From an uncultured Alphaproteobacteria bacterium (GTDB taxonomy: Bacteria > Pseudomonadota > Alphaproteobacteria > Rhodobacterales > Rhodobacteraceae): a DNA stretch of 47,735 bases. The stretch spans positions 1 to 47,735 of the forward strand of contig CACIJG010000014.1 of assembly GCA_902586885.1 (NCBI GenBank). The letters are read 5' to 3'. Below, one piece after another: positions 10,201 through 16,980 of the stretch (position 1 is the stretch's first letter; each line of letters begins with the position of its first letter). The position numbers and the translations under genes are program-made. Under the pieces are notes generated by a model that had not been told where the DNA came from, made no database searches, and saw only the letters and a list, made by a program, of their open reading frames with translations.

Positions 10201-11031
10201 CAGGAAGTAGTTGTCGTCTGGAACACTAGTTGTTTGAGCTCCAAATTTATCTATATAAATTTGATTTTTAGCATCATCCACAGCACTAACTAGATCAGGG
10301 GTGATGATGGTATCATTTATAACCAATCTTGTATCAAATTTATTAGTTGGGTCAGTAGCAGATGCTGTCTGTGTCTTTATGAAGTACATAGTAGCAATCG
10401 TCGGATTACCCAAATCGTCAAAGATTGTAATTGATGTTGAGTTTGTAAAGGTTTCAGAGTTATTCGGATCAAAAGTATATCCATCAGCAAATTGTGGTTG
10501 ATCCGGAACGACAGCTGCCGCAGCTGGAACGTTTACCCCAAGATCAATATTGGTTGTAGCTTTTGGATCACCAGAAGTAACTGGAAGTTGCAGTGGTATT
10601 GATGATATTAAGTCTTTAGCAGTAACAGAGCCGTCTTCATTAACAGGGTAAACTAATAGGTACTGACCAGCAGAATCAACAACGTATCTGTCATTATTCA
10701 CGTTAAGTGAACCGTTTCGAGTATAAACTGTCTGAGCTGATGTTAAAGATGGTTTAAGAGCAAAAAATCCCTGACCAGAAATAGCAAGGTCTAGAGCGTT
10801 CAATGATGAAGAGATGTTACCCTGTGTGAACTGCTGCTTAATTCCTTTTAGAATTGTACCAGAACCAATTGATGATGAAGAGTTTTGTAGAGGGGAGGTA
10901 GCAAAAATATCACCGAATTCTGCTCTACTCCTTTTAAACCCAGTTGTCCCAACGTTTGCAATGTTATTAGAGGTTGCTGATATATCAGATTGAGCCCCGT
11001 TTAGTCCTGTTAAAGCTGTATAGAATGACAT
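7207..11031 (-). CDS. flgE: Flagellar hook protein FlgE, giant form
   Basis: FlgE is the hook subunit. Both ends are canonical. The N-terminal D0 reads SFYTALTGLNGAQSDISATS, NNIANVGTTGFKRSRAEF, then ALDLAISGQGFF near residue 80-90. The C-terminus has GSLERSNVDITEELVNLITA and ends in ETTTTLTQTIINIRG. The length, 1274 aa, is about three times the 400-aa enterobacterial form. The extra mass lies between roughly residues 200 and 1130. Two inserted stretches, near residues 345-400 and 965-1035, look alike in style: a beta strand, a Pro-Gly-Xaa-Tyr turn, an amphipathic helix with AI(N) or KI(N), then beta strands. This resembles the flagellin insertion motif. The gene is open throughout, with a GGAG ribosome site just upstream. 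Confidence 0.95.
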   Translation of the reverse strand: MSFYTALTGLNGAQSDISATSNNIANVGTTGFKRSRAEFGDIFATSPLQNSSSSIGSGTILKGIKQQFTQGNISSSLNALDLAISGQGFFALKPSLTSAQTVYTRNGSLNVNNDRYVVDSAGQYLLVYPVNEDGSVTAKDLISSIPLQLPVTSGDPKATTNIDLGVNVPAAAAVVPDQPQFADGYTFDPNNSETFTNSTSITIFDDLGNPTIATMYFIKTQTASATDPTNKFDTRLVINDTIITPDLVSAVDDAKNQIYIDKFGAQTTSVPDDNYFLEGKGSPLYKLDDLKTQVPSTAANIQGELTAFDFGEEGDKLVEVVTDPLLYNATVEAGKLTDSDIYWGKNFLTLNVDSADQPVNIDIRPGKYNAAQLAKEVERAINEAYGDDKKIQVVRNVDDEINIDLSKLNADGSTSSLDAAITVDLLTDSYVTSQQVGGANRINLTGASPDFTRDEFLAHVQARVNEALNTYASSNTTQKAALGIEKLQFTRAAGTTIDTIYETNDVISFTHTSNDYGTPASAGTPDDTATKHLVYSYFDNKPNLSVYDGKQQVATTPANVNDSAGNATNAAQNKIMYSTTENTLRIYFTGVSSNNPIFQANGKIRLSGDFDATENTQASYLNGREFTISSVQYTDAASNSTNAYVQINTTGLGFPDADFNVKNTAGNKLNVMYNPSTNVEAFFEGAQNVYEDAPVNFASKKIVIRETGTAKQTDPGNDAAAGAFSAFTATYQTNNTTGTKAMLGLQTYSKANNETVQWVDELNPPVKVTYDEINQRLQFTVDRTVLGTGTDSNFNSFTIYGKGTATDTNNLGLVSKDDSPSTLIRGGEILSGESFVADGEEIQLNDKRYGIEVEYNSDKKSFKISSGTTGEQIAAQGALGVTSTQKASNIQVGRYALDATGAVVDSTDYFSGDNNLLGVGSTKTEAEFTAGKGLSATSAKAIGATATEPLNEVFRLSTTNGENIFNVSVNGISGVITIPPGFYVGSTLAEALQSKINQIMDPVTGETVGGVTAKFNASSNSFEFTTGTAGDTSTIKVKGAARLGLDDVPLGVGTVPKIYNLVQATNKDGVALYVDAEGKVVEAPPENMVDGYYPLYIDEGELTFDKTGKLVNPKQDVHYEKQEEGFSISLNIDFGSSTQFAQPFSVLSVNQDGFTSGRLDGLEIDASGTIRANYTNGQNNPLGKIVVANFNNQNGLKQIGNATYVETAVSGTAQVGEAGAEGFGNILSGSLERSNVDITEELVNLITAQRNFQASAKAIETTTTLTQTIINIRG

Positions 11032-11067
11032 TTTTTACTCCGTTTTACAAAAAACTTAAATCGTTAA

Positions 11068-11757
11068 TTAATTTCTGAACTTGATGACATCTGCTGCTGC
11101 CATTTCGCCGTAATCTTTTACATCAATAGTCACACCTTGATTATTTTTGCCTACTGTAGCAGCCATTACTTCCGAGAAGACTGATGGGGTGAGTCCTTGT
11201 GACCCTTTACCTGTGTTTATAAAAGCTTCAACTCTTAAAGGCATGTTCTTTGCTTTTATATCTTCTGGAATATCAAGCCATTCAAAACCTACTAATCCAC
11301 CTGGCTGTGCTCCTAAATCTATAGAATGAAGATGTTCACCTGACTCGTCAAAGAAAGACACTGAAGTCTCACTTGAAGCAGAAGGAAGGTCTATTATGCC
11401 GTGTATTTCATTATTTTTGTTTGGTCTGGCAATATTTCCTGGGACTAGTACAGAATTTCCTAATAAATCCGAAGCTGTTGCAATTCTAAACTCATTGAGT
11501 TTATCTGAAATTCCGTTAAGGCTTTGTCCCATTTCAGTAATACCAGTCACAGTTGAGAATTGAGCCATTTGTGCTATAAACTCTCCATTCTCCATTGGAG
11601 CAAATGGATCCTGATTTTGAAGTTGTGTAGTCATTAATCTTAGAAAATCCTCTTGACCAAGACTGCTTTTTCGTTTTGTAGCATCGGCTTCTGGAGTTTT
11701 AGCTCCTATTTTTTCAAGAATATTGTTAAGTGCTTGGTTGTTTTCTATACTAGACAT
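11068..11757 (-). CDS. flgD: Hook cap/scaffold protein FlgD
   Basis: FlgD caps the growing hook and is discarded at completion. The 229-aa protein carries the diagnostic N-terminal motif LGQEDFLRLMTTQLQNQDPF followed by PMENGEFIAQMAQFSTVTGI. A beta-rich C-terminal region follows (Tudor/FnIII-like in the family), with a GGLVGFEWLDIPED segment. It sits directly between flgC (16-base gap) and flgE (36-base gap). The length is normal, so the hook cap has not grown along with the giant hook protein next to it. Confidence 0.94.
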   Translation of the reverse strand: MSSIENNQALNNILEKIGAKTPEADATKRKSSLGQEDFLRLMTTQLQNQDPFAPMENGEFIAQMAQFSTVTGITEMGQSLNGISDKLNEFRIATASDLLGNSVLVPGNIARPNKNNEIHGIIDLPSASSETSVSFFDESGEHLHSIDLGAQPGGLVGFEWLDIPEDIKAKNMPLRVEAFINTGKGSQGLTPSVFSEVMAATVGKNNQGVTIDVKDYGEMAAADVIKFRN

Positions 11758-11773
11758 AATCGTACTCCACTAA

Positions 11774-12190
11774 TTACTTTCCTAAATTTATGGTTTTCAC
11801 CATAAGAGCTCTTAAAGTCGAAATAACTTCAATATTGTTTTGATATTGTCGACTTGCTTCAAGCATTTCGACCATTTCTTCCTCTACGTTGACCGCTGCA
11901 TTAAAAACATAACCATCCTCATCAGCTTTCGGGTGGTCAGGCATGTATACTCTTTCAGGCTCTCTATTTAATTCTTGAACATTAATTGCATCCACAGTGG
12001 CCAGACCATTATTTTGCAATTTATTTGAATAAATAGTTTTGAAGATAGGTTTTAAAGGCCTGTAAGCTCCCTCGCTAGTAGTTGAGATATTATTTGAATT
12101 AGCCAGGTTACTTGCTACTGTATTTAATCTTATCATTTGAGCAGCCATAGCTCTTCCTGATATATCAAAAATATTTTTCACCGAAGCCAT
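11774..12190 (-). CDS. flgC: Proximal rod protein FlgC
   Basis: FlgC forms part of the proximal rod. The 138-aa product has the N-terminal D0 helix (SGRAMAAQMIRLNTVASNLA NS region), the YMPDHPKADEDGYVF segment typical of FlgC (usually P-DHP-AD--GYV), and the C-terminal VEEMVEMLEASRQYQNNIEV. Its ATG overlaps the flgB stop by one base (TAATG), indicating coupled translation. Length and all landmarks match the family. Confidence 0.95.
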   Translation of the reverse strand: MASVKNIFDISGRAMAAQMIRLNTVASNLANSNNISTTSEGAYRPLKPIFKTIYSNKLQNNGLATVDAINVQELNREPERVYMPDHPKADEDGYVFNAAVNVEEEMVEMLEASRQYQNNIEVISTLRALMVKTINLGK

Positions 12191-12576
12191 TATTCACCCC
12201 TTATCGCGGACATAAGTCCATTAATTTTGTTAGATAGGAATTGTAGGGTAGTTTGGTATCTCACCACATTTTCAGAAAATTCCATTTGTTCAACTGCTAG
12301 CTCAACGGTATTGCCATCTAATGAAGGATTTAATGGTTCTCTAAAGAGCATGTCATTTGGTCTCACCTTAGATAACAGAGCAAAGTGCTTTTCGTGATTT
12401 ACAGAAATATCACCTATCTTCTCTCTCTTTTTTATTTCAGTTTCAAAATCTATGTCCCGGGCTTTAAAATGAGGTGTAGCCGCATTGGCAATATTAGAAG
12501 CAAGGATTTTGTTTCTTTTACCCCTTAGATTTAAAGCGTTTGAGTAGACACTTAGATGATTTTCTATGGTTTTCAT
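12190..12576 (-). CDS. flgB: Proximal rod protein FlgB
   Basis: FlgB is the first rod subunit, contacting the MS ring/FliE. The 128-aa protein has a D0-type N-terminus (RNKILASNIANAATPHFKAR, DIDFETEI) and a C-terminal helix (VELAVEQMEFSENVVRYQTT, then LQFLSNKINGLMSAIRGE). It is the first gene of the minus-strand rod/hook operon and sits about 46 bases after the expected start site of the sigma-54-type promoter at 12633-12648. Length is typical. Confidence 0.94.
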   Translation of the reverse strand: MKTIENHLSVYSNALNLRGKRNKILASNIANAATPHFKARDIDFETEIKKREKIGDISVNHEKHFALLSKVRPNDMLFREPLNPSLDGNTVELAVEQMEFSENVVRYQTTLQFLSNKINGLMSAIRGE

Positions 12577-12620
12577 TTCAATAATTTTATTCTATGCTTT
12601 TTACAAAATTTAGTTAATTG

Positions 12621-12636
12621 TGGTGTGAAAATTGCA
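12621..12636 (+). promoter_or_regulatory. Opposing sigma-54-type promoter sharing the same -12 GC
   Basis: The plus strand reads TGGTGTGAAAATTGCA, with GG at 12622-12623 and GC at 12634-12635, again spaced by ten bases. Its GC is the same base pair step used by the minus-strand site, because TTGCAA is palindromic. The -24 box is weaker (TGGTGT instead of TGGCAC). A start near 12647 would give a leader of about 25 bases before the ATG at 12672. This site is less certain than the minus-strand one. Confidence 0.5.
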
Positions 12637-12648
12637 AATAGAATGCCA
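12633..12648 (-). promoter_or_regulatory. Sigma-54-type promoter of the flgB operon
   Basis: On the minus strand the site reads TGGCATTCTATTTGCA. The invariant GG and GC are separated by ten bases, as required for RpoN. Only one base of the TGGCAC and none of the TTGC core deviates. The start site would fall near 12622, leaving a leader of about 46 bases before flgB. Sigma-54 control of rod/hook operons is well known in polar flagella. Transcription would need an activator of the FlrC/FleR kind, which is not in this window. Confidence 0.8.
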
Positions 12649-12671
12649 AGTTGACTAACAATGAGAAAAAA

Positions 12672-13361
12672 ATGAATACTTCAAATGAAAACAGTGAAAA
12701 TTTTAAATTAAGTGCCCCTGTCCCCCTGGACCCAATTATAATAAGAGCAAGAGACGAAATATTGGAACAATATTCTGATAAATCTCTAGAGGAACAAATT
12801 ACTTTTTATAAAGCTATTATAGAGGGCGAGAAAGACAGTGTTACTCGATTAAGCGCAATGGCTGCAAGAGTTTATGTTCTTAGAAAAAGATTAGCGTTGT
12901 TAGGAGGAAACTCACCGGAACAGAATTTTGATGAAGAATCTAATATTGATCTGGGTGTTGATTTAGAGTCCGTTGCATCTGATTCTGTAGATGCTAAGGA
13001 ACCAGAGTTGATAGGAGATGAAGGGTCTTGGATGAGGCTCAAAATTTTAGACTCTAGTGAAGTTAATGGAGTAAGGTTTCCAGCTGGAGTGGTAATCGAT
13101 GTAAAACGTGAAGATGGTGAGAAGTTAATTGAGGCAAAAAAAGCGGAATTTGTCTCCACTGAGGAAAGTCGACTATTCAAATCCCAGGAGGGATTAGACG
13201 ATGGCCAGGCTGAAGAGGACACCAATTTAAAAGCTTCTCCTGATGAGCAGAGTGCTAAAGAAGAGGTTTCAGAAGAGGCGGAAGCTTCTCCTGATGAGCA
13301 GAGTGCTAAAGAAGAGGTTTCAGAAGAGGCGGAAGAGAAAAAGGATGATGGTAAAATTTAA
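12672..13361 (+). CDS. Acidic hypothetical protein with a duplicated C-terminal repeat
   Basis: Not recognised as a named family. The 229-aa product has a helical, moderately conserved-looking N-terminal region (DPIIIRARDEILEQYSDKSL, then ALMAARVYVLRKRL-like helices around residues 50-75). A short beta-rich unit follows around residues 120-160 (GVRFPAGVVIDVKREDGEKL IEAKKAEFV). It resembles the small 'G-x-x-x-PAG ... A-x-F/V' units seen in some phage head-tail-type proteins; that likeness is weak. The C-terminus is very acidic, with two perfect 17-residue repeats. I chose the ATG at 12672, preceded by GAG at a good distance; a TTG at 12651 would lie at the predicted transcript start. It is divergent from the flgB operon, so a flagellar role is an inference from position only. 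Confidence 0.65.
   Translation: MNTSNENSENFKLSAPVPLDPIIIRARDEILEQYSDKSLEEQITFYKAIIEGEKDSVTRLSAMAARVYVLRKRLALLGGNSPEQNFDEESNIDLGVDLESVASDSVDAKEPELIGDEGSWMRLKILDSSEVNGVRFPAGVVIDVKREDGEKLIEAKKAEFVSTEESRLFKSQEGLDDGQAEEDTNLKASPDEQSAKEEVSEEAEASPDEQSAKEEVSEEAEEKKDDGKI
13233..13334 (+). repeat. Two perfect 51-base tandem copies inside the acidic protein gene
   Basis: Copies at 13233-13283 and 13284-13334 are identical and in frame. Each encodes 17 residues starting ASPDEQSAKEEV. Identity at silent positions shows a recent duplication, or length variation in the culture or population. The unit length keeps the frame, so copy number could change without killing the protein. Confidence 0.95.
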
Positions 13362-13486
13362 TATTAAGAATAATAATAATATTTAAAATAATAATTAATA
13401 ACTTCAAATATTCCCGAAAAGATTGTTAATGTCTTTTTGTTGTCATTCGTTTTCGAATAAAGAGAATAAAAAGTCAAATAAAGGGA
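13362..13486. other. AT-rich convergent gap
   Basis: The 125-base gap between two convergent genes is almost pure AT at its left end. A five-pair hairpin ATTCG-TTTT-CGAAT lies at about 13445-13458. It has no T tract in a useful place. No gene was seen. Confidence 0.5.
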
Positions 13487-13918
13487 TTATCCTTCACTAC
13501 CATGAAATCTAACAATTGTTTGGACCTGGTCCTTTGTTAAACCTGTTTCCTTAGTTATTTCTTCTGGGGATGAACCTAATCTAGCCATTTCTATTGCTTT
13601 ATTGAAAATTGTTTCACTATTAATGCCGTCTGCTAGCATACTAAGTTCTTTTTTTGTATTTTCTGCTACACTGTTCGCATCAGATACTGCCCCTGACAGG
13701 CTCGAAATTCTTGAGTTTAAAGAAGAAAGGTCTGATGAGGCATTATCAGATTTATGTCCCAACTTATCCAATTTAGACTTCACTGCTTTAATTTCTTTTT
13801 CGAGTAGGTTTTGCTGTTTCATCTGTACAAATAATAGATACAGAAAAACAGCGAGCAAGACTATTATCCCAGCCCTTTCTGTTAATATAAAATCTAAAAT
13901 AAATTCACTAACATCCAT
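13487..13918 (-). CDS. Membrane-anchored coiled-coil protein, DUF2802-like
   Basis: A 143-aa protein with one N-terminal membrane segment (about residues 13-33, rich in Leu/Val/Ile/Phe), a long Lys/Glu/Ser coiled coil (about 34-100) and a small C-terminal helical unit. The last part, IEMARLGSSPEEITKETGLT then KDQVQTIVRFHG, resembles a helix-turn-helix. That build matches the DUF2802-type proteins found beside flagellar or chemotaxis genes, though the match is by architecture, not by search. It is last in the flgP-flgT-lysM-flgA-flgM operon, after a 40-base gap. Its role is unknown; a cytoplasmic regulator or motor-tethered factor would fit. Confidence 0.6.
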   Translation of the reverse strand: MDVSEFILDFILTERAGIIVLLAVFLYLLFVQMKQQNLLEKEIKAVKSKLDKLGHKSDNASSDLSSLNSRISSLSGAVSDANSVAENTKKELSMLADGINSETIFNKAIEMARLGSSPEEITKETGLTKDQVQTIVRFHGSEG

Positions 13919-13958
13919 AATCGTTTAAGAGTGTAATAAGTTATGGATTTAAAACAAG

Positions 13959-14264
13959 TTATTTTGTTACGTTTTTATCTTGTAGGAAGTTAGAAAAACC
14001 ATTTGACCATTTAAGTTTTTCTTCACTTTCTTTTTGCTTAATTACAATCTTTTGCAACAAAGCATTTATTGTTTGCTTCTGATCACTGGATAATGAGAGG
14101 TTTGTATCTTCACTAGTTATTGTAAGATAATCTCTTTCAATAAGTCTTTCTATATTGGTAAGGTGACCCTGTAACTTCTTTGGTTCAAGAAAGTCCCTTT
14201 CTACCAGATCAAAATTTTTTTTGAACTCTCTTATAAAGGTATCATTTGGCGTGGGGAAAGACAT
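13959..14264 (-). CDS. Small helical protein in the flgN position
   Basis: The 101-aa product is mostly helical and charged (LQGHLTNIERLIERDYLTIT, LSSDQKQTINALLQKIVIKQ KESEEKLKW). It lies directly after flgM, where many Proteobacteria carry flgN, the export chaperone for FlgK and FlgL. FlgN proteins are usually about 130-150 aa and diverge strongly, so sequence alone does not prove the call. A chaperone for the giant FlgK would be expected somewhere. The position makes FlgN the leading idea, but any small coiled-coil chaperone is possible. Confidence 0.5.
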   Translation of the reverse strand: MSFPTPNDTFIREFKKNFDLVERDFLEPKKLQGHLTNIERLIERDYLTITSEDTNLSLSSDQKQTINALLQKIVIKQKESEEKLKWSNGFSNFLQDKNVTK

Positions 14265-14293
14265 GTCTATTTTCTTTAGCTTTTAAAAAAAAT

Positions 14294-14599
14294 TTAAGAC
14301 TTAGAAACCCAGTATGACTCTAAAAGCTTGTCAGCTAATTTTTCAAAATCAATAGGATATTCGCCATTCTTTATTTTTTCCTTTATTCTTTCTACAGCTT
14401 CCATATTCACCGAAGGGTTTTCAGCCATGATCTTAATCGCCTCTTTAGACTTATTGGTTAATATAGCATCCGCGCTGTTCCCAGAAGAATTTACTTCAGC
14501 TGAACTAACCTTTTGAGAGGCAGATGCAGGACTATTATTGGGTTTTCCTTTTTGGACTTCTACCCTTTGTCCTGTAAAATTTTTTATTGTTCCAACCAT
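14294..14599 (-). CDS. flgM: Anti-sigma-28 factor FlgM
   Basis: FlgM holds FliA inactive until the hook is complete and FlgM is exported. The 101-aa protein has an unstructured Ser/Asn-rich N-terminus (about residues 1-45) and the conserved C-terminal sigma-binding half: SVNMEAVERIKEKIKNGEYP, then IDFEKLADKLLE. That run is the family hallmark. FliA itself is encoded at 21831 in the same window, giving a matched pair. An AGGAGA ribosome site precedes the ATG. Both FlgM and FliA are missing from many Alphaproteobacteria, so their presence is informative. Confidence 0.92.
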   Translation of the reverse strand: MVGTIKNFTGQRVEVQKGKPNNSPASASQKVSSAEVNSSGNSADAILTNKSKEAIKIMAENPSVNMEAVERIKEKIKNGEYPIDFEKLADKLLESYWVSKS

Positions 14600-14634
14600 T
14601 TTTTTTCTCCTGTGCTTATATATACGACATATGT

Positions 14635-15399
14635 TTAATAAATTTTACGAAAAATAGATATTTTTTTCTCACTTTTTACAAATCCTTCAATGGTTTTATT
14701 GCTTGACAGGTTTTTAACCAAAATTCTGTCTCCTTTTAAACCATTACTTAAAGCAATACCTTGCATTGTGACCTTTATAGAGCCCACTTTATTTTCAATT
14801 TCTATTTTCTGATTTTTGTGTACCAGCCAATCTTTCATCAAGTGCTTTTCTTTTAGAATAGAGCCTTTTTTCAAGCTTCTTTTAAGCTTTTTCCCTAAAA
14901 TTGGTTTTAATTCTGAAAAACCTCCTTTTGAAAGAATTCTTTTTCTCAGCTCCAATTTTACATCTGACTTATTCAATATTTCATCTTTTTGCTTTGAATT
15001 AGTTAGAACAAACACCAAATCCTCCCTATTATAGGATTTTGCTCCCTTTTGTATATCAGAAGAATGTTCTTCACTATATATATTAAATTGTCTTTGATCA
15101 TTAGTTCTCGCATGTATTTTGTTTCTAAAATTAAATGTCCAAGATTTATTGATCTCACAAGTAACTTTTATGGTATTCCATGACTCATCTCTTCTACCAA
15201 TTTTTATATGTTTTTCAGGACATCCATGAAAAGTCCTTTTCTTATCTATTGCTAGATCTGACTTAACGCCCTTTGATGATAGGTCTTTAATTACTAAGTT
15301 CTTTAGCTGATTTCCTGTAATTGAATTAGCTATCGCCGGTTGGAAAAAAGAAATAGAAAAAGAAAAAAAAACAATAATCGGAAAGCTTGAGTAAATCAC
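14635..15399 (-). CDS. flgA: P-ring assembly chaperone FlgA
   Basis: FlgA is a periplasmic chaperone that helps FlgI form the P-ring. I place the start at a GTG at 15399, because a strong GGAGG lies five bases before it (15404-15408); a TTG at 15411 would put the ribosome site inside the gene. The 254-aa product then begins with a signal peptide (MIYSSFPIIVFFSFSISFFQ, PAIA cleavage). The C-terminal SAF-like part reads LKKGSILKEKHLM, NKVGSIKVTMQGIALSNGLK and GDRILVKNLSSNKTIEGFV, all typical of FlgA. The gene starts two bases after the stop of the LysM-like gene. Confidence 0.88.
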   Translation of the reverse strand: MIYSSFPIIVFFSFSISFFQPAIANSITGNQLKNLVIKDLSSKGVKSDLAIDKKRTFHGCPEKHIKIGRRDESWNTIKVTCEINKSWTFNFRNKIHARTNDQRQFNIYSEEHSSDIQKGAKSYNREDLVFVLTNSKQKDEILNKSDVKLELRKRILSKGGFSELKPILGKKLKRSLKKGSILKEKHLMKDWLVHKNQKIEIENKVGSIKVTMQGIALSNGLKGDRILVKNLSSNKTIEGFVKSEKKISIFRKIY

Positions 15400-15400
15400 T

Positions 15401-15826
15401 TTAACCTCCAAAGAAATAAATATTTTTAGTTCTTGAGAAGCTTTCTTCGTCTGTTTTAAATTCTATTCCCTTCATCAATTTTGTGATTTGGTTTATGCTT
15501 GGCAGGTGAATATTCTCGTCTGCGACCATATAGTTCACATTTCTGTTCCTAAAGGCATGCGAGTTTAACGATACTATCGCAAGCTGAAGAAAGTATTTAT
15601 TAAGGCCACTATTGCCATAATAATTTTTTATAATAAGGTTGAGAGACTCTCCTGGAGCAATTTTATGTTTAGCATAGTAATCAGGGTTTTTCGTGAATTC
15701 GTTGTCTCTGTCGCCGAGCTCTGATGCATTGTTATAAGATAAAACCACAAAAGGTTCTGATGATAGGTTTTTGAAACTCAAAAGCGTTACAAAGAAAATC
15801 AAAATTACTGATATTTTTTTTAACAT
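15401..15826 (-). CDS. Periplasmic LysM/FimV-like small protein in the flgA operon
   Basis: The 141-aa product has a signal peptide (MLKKISVILIFFVTLLSF, cleaved near SSEPF). A segment follows that reads KIAPGESLNLIIKNYYGNSG, LQLAIVSLNSHAFRNRNVNY and ADENIHLPS. This follows the LysM-like pattern of the FimV N-terminus (gating 'P-GESL' turn, then 'NP-AF--N-N-L' and 'L-IP'). Such domains bind peptidoglycan, so the protein may anchor the ring parts encoded next to it. It is coupled to flgT by a one-base TAATG overlap and ends two bases before flgA. The Vibrio H-ring clusters have FlgO at a comparable place, but I see no clear FlgO likeness. Confidence 0.6.
   Translation of the reverse strand: MLKKISVILIFFVTLLSFKNLSSEPFVVLSYNNASELGDRDNEFTKNPDYYAKHKIAPGESLNLIIKNYYGNSGLNKYFLQLAIVSLNSHAFRNRNVNYMVADENIHLPSINQITKLMKGIEFKTDEESFSRTKNIYFFGG
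15404..15409 (-). promoter_or_regulatory. Ribosome binding site that fixes the flgA start
   Basis: The coding strand reads TGGAGGTTAAAGTG. The GGAGG core is five bases from the GTG at 15399 and lies across the stop region of the preceding gene. This argues against the upstream TTG start at 15411. Confidence 0.75.
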
Positions 15827-16959
15827 TACATATTCTCTAAAAATTGAACTGTTTTTCCAGAAAGTTTTTCCAGATTTAAGGAGTCGTTTAATGGAACCAA
15901 AATAGCTTTAGTTTTTAATAATTTTTCTACCCGTAGTATAGAGAAGGGGGTTATTTCGCCCTTAGCTACAGCGAGCGAAGACAATGTTATTCCATGTTTT
16001 TGTCCCAATGGTACTTCGAGCTTGCCGTCCGCAAGAAAAATTCTGCTTTGTACTGGTTTACAACCTATTTGATCAACAATTTCTATTACATGGTTTCGTG
16101 CCTCTTCGATAATAGGAGCTACTATTGTTTCTTTTGTTGATGCTAAAAATAAATTAAGAGTTCTCCATGGTCCTCCAGATTTAAGCAAAACCTCTATTGA
16201 TTTCGATTTTGAAAAATCCATCAAATATTTCTCTCCTTCATAAAGGTTTGTTTGAAATTCCAAAAACATAGTTTCATATGAGTTAAAACCTGACAATCGC
16301 TGCCCAGTACTAATCTTTATTGAGGGAACTAATGAGTAATCTCCGTGCTGAGTTCGGTCTCTTCCAGAGGTTAATGAAATATAGTCAAACTGATCATTTA
16401 CGGAGTTCAGCTTTTCGATATCTAAATAAGTACTCAGATATGTATTCAGAACAACATTTCTTTTTGAGGAGTAAGTATCAATCATGGTGTTAATAATTTC
16501 AACAGTTAATTCATTAACCCAGAAAGGCGCATTTGGATCTATTTCAATTACAGGTTGAAATAATGAAATCGTCTTTATTCCTCTACCATCACATTTTTTG
16601 TTATTTAATTGACCAACGGCTGCTCTTAGTTTCACGATATAATGAGTGGCGCTTTTCTCTTCTGCTAAAATTGTGTAGTCTAAAATTCTACTCGAGGGTT
16701 GTACCACTAAATTTTCTTCTATTGATGTATCAGTTTTGACACTAGAAAAACCATTTATCTTTGCTCCCCCGTGAAGAGCGGCGAGGTAGAGAGCGTCTTC
16801 CAAAGCTCTTCGTCTCGAGACATCTATTTGTTGCTCTTGATCAATAACGGCTCTACCTGTTGTTTCTATAAACTTAAGATTCTCTTTAGCATTAACTTCT
16901 CCTGTTAATCCTAAGATAGCTATTATACATAAACTCAGAAAGAAATTTGGGAATGACAT
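15826..16959 (-). CDS. flgT: Flagellar H-ring protein FlgT
   Basis: FlgT is a periplasmic protein of the Vibrio H-ring, needed for ring assembly around the P/L rings and for recruiting MotX/MotY. The product is 377 aa, the same size as Vibrio FlgT. It has a signal peptide ending near NAKENL. The N-terminal domain reads IETTGRAVIDQEQQIDVSRR then RALEDALYLAALHGGAKI, which is the FlgT_N pattern. The C-terminal part has ARNHVIEIVDQIGCK, keeping a Cys also found in Vibrio FlgT, then LEVPLGQKHGI. The match comes from remembered family sequence, not a search. It lies between flgP (21 bases) and the LysM-like gene (one-base overlap). Confidence 0.82.
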   Translation of the reverse strand: MSFPNFFLSLCIIAILGLTGEVNAKENLKFIETTGRAVIDQEQQIDVSRRRALEDALYLAALHGGAKINGFSSVKTDTSIEENLVVQPSSRILDYTILAEEKSATHYIVKLRAAVGQLNNKKCDGRGIKTISLFQPVIEIDPNAPFWVNELTVEIINTMIDTYSSKRNVVLNTYLSTYLDIEKLNSVNDQFDYISLTSGRDRTQHGDYSLVPSIKISTGQRLSGFNSYETMFLEFQTNLYEGEKYLMDFSKSKSIEVLLKSGGPWRTLNLFLASTKETIVAPIIEEARNHVIEIVDQIGCKPVQSRIFLADGKLEVPLGQKHGITLSSLAVAKGEITPFSILRVEKLLKTKAILVPLNDSLNLEKLSGKTVQFLENM

Positions 16960-16980
16960 TATAAATTTTCCAAAGGGCTT

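Noticed and set aside
13445-13458. Short perfect hairpin ATTCG-TTTT-CGAAT in a convergent gap
   Set aside because: Five pairs only and no T tract on the proper side for either gene, so not called a terminator.
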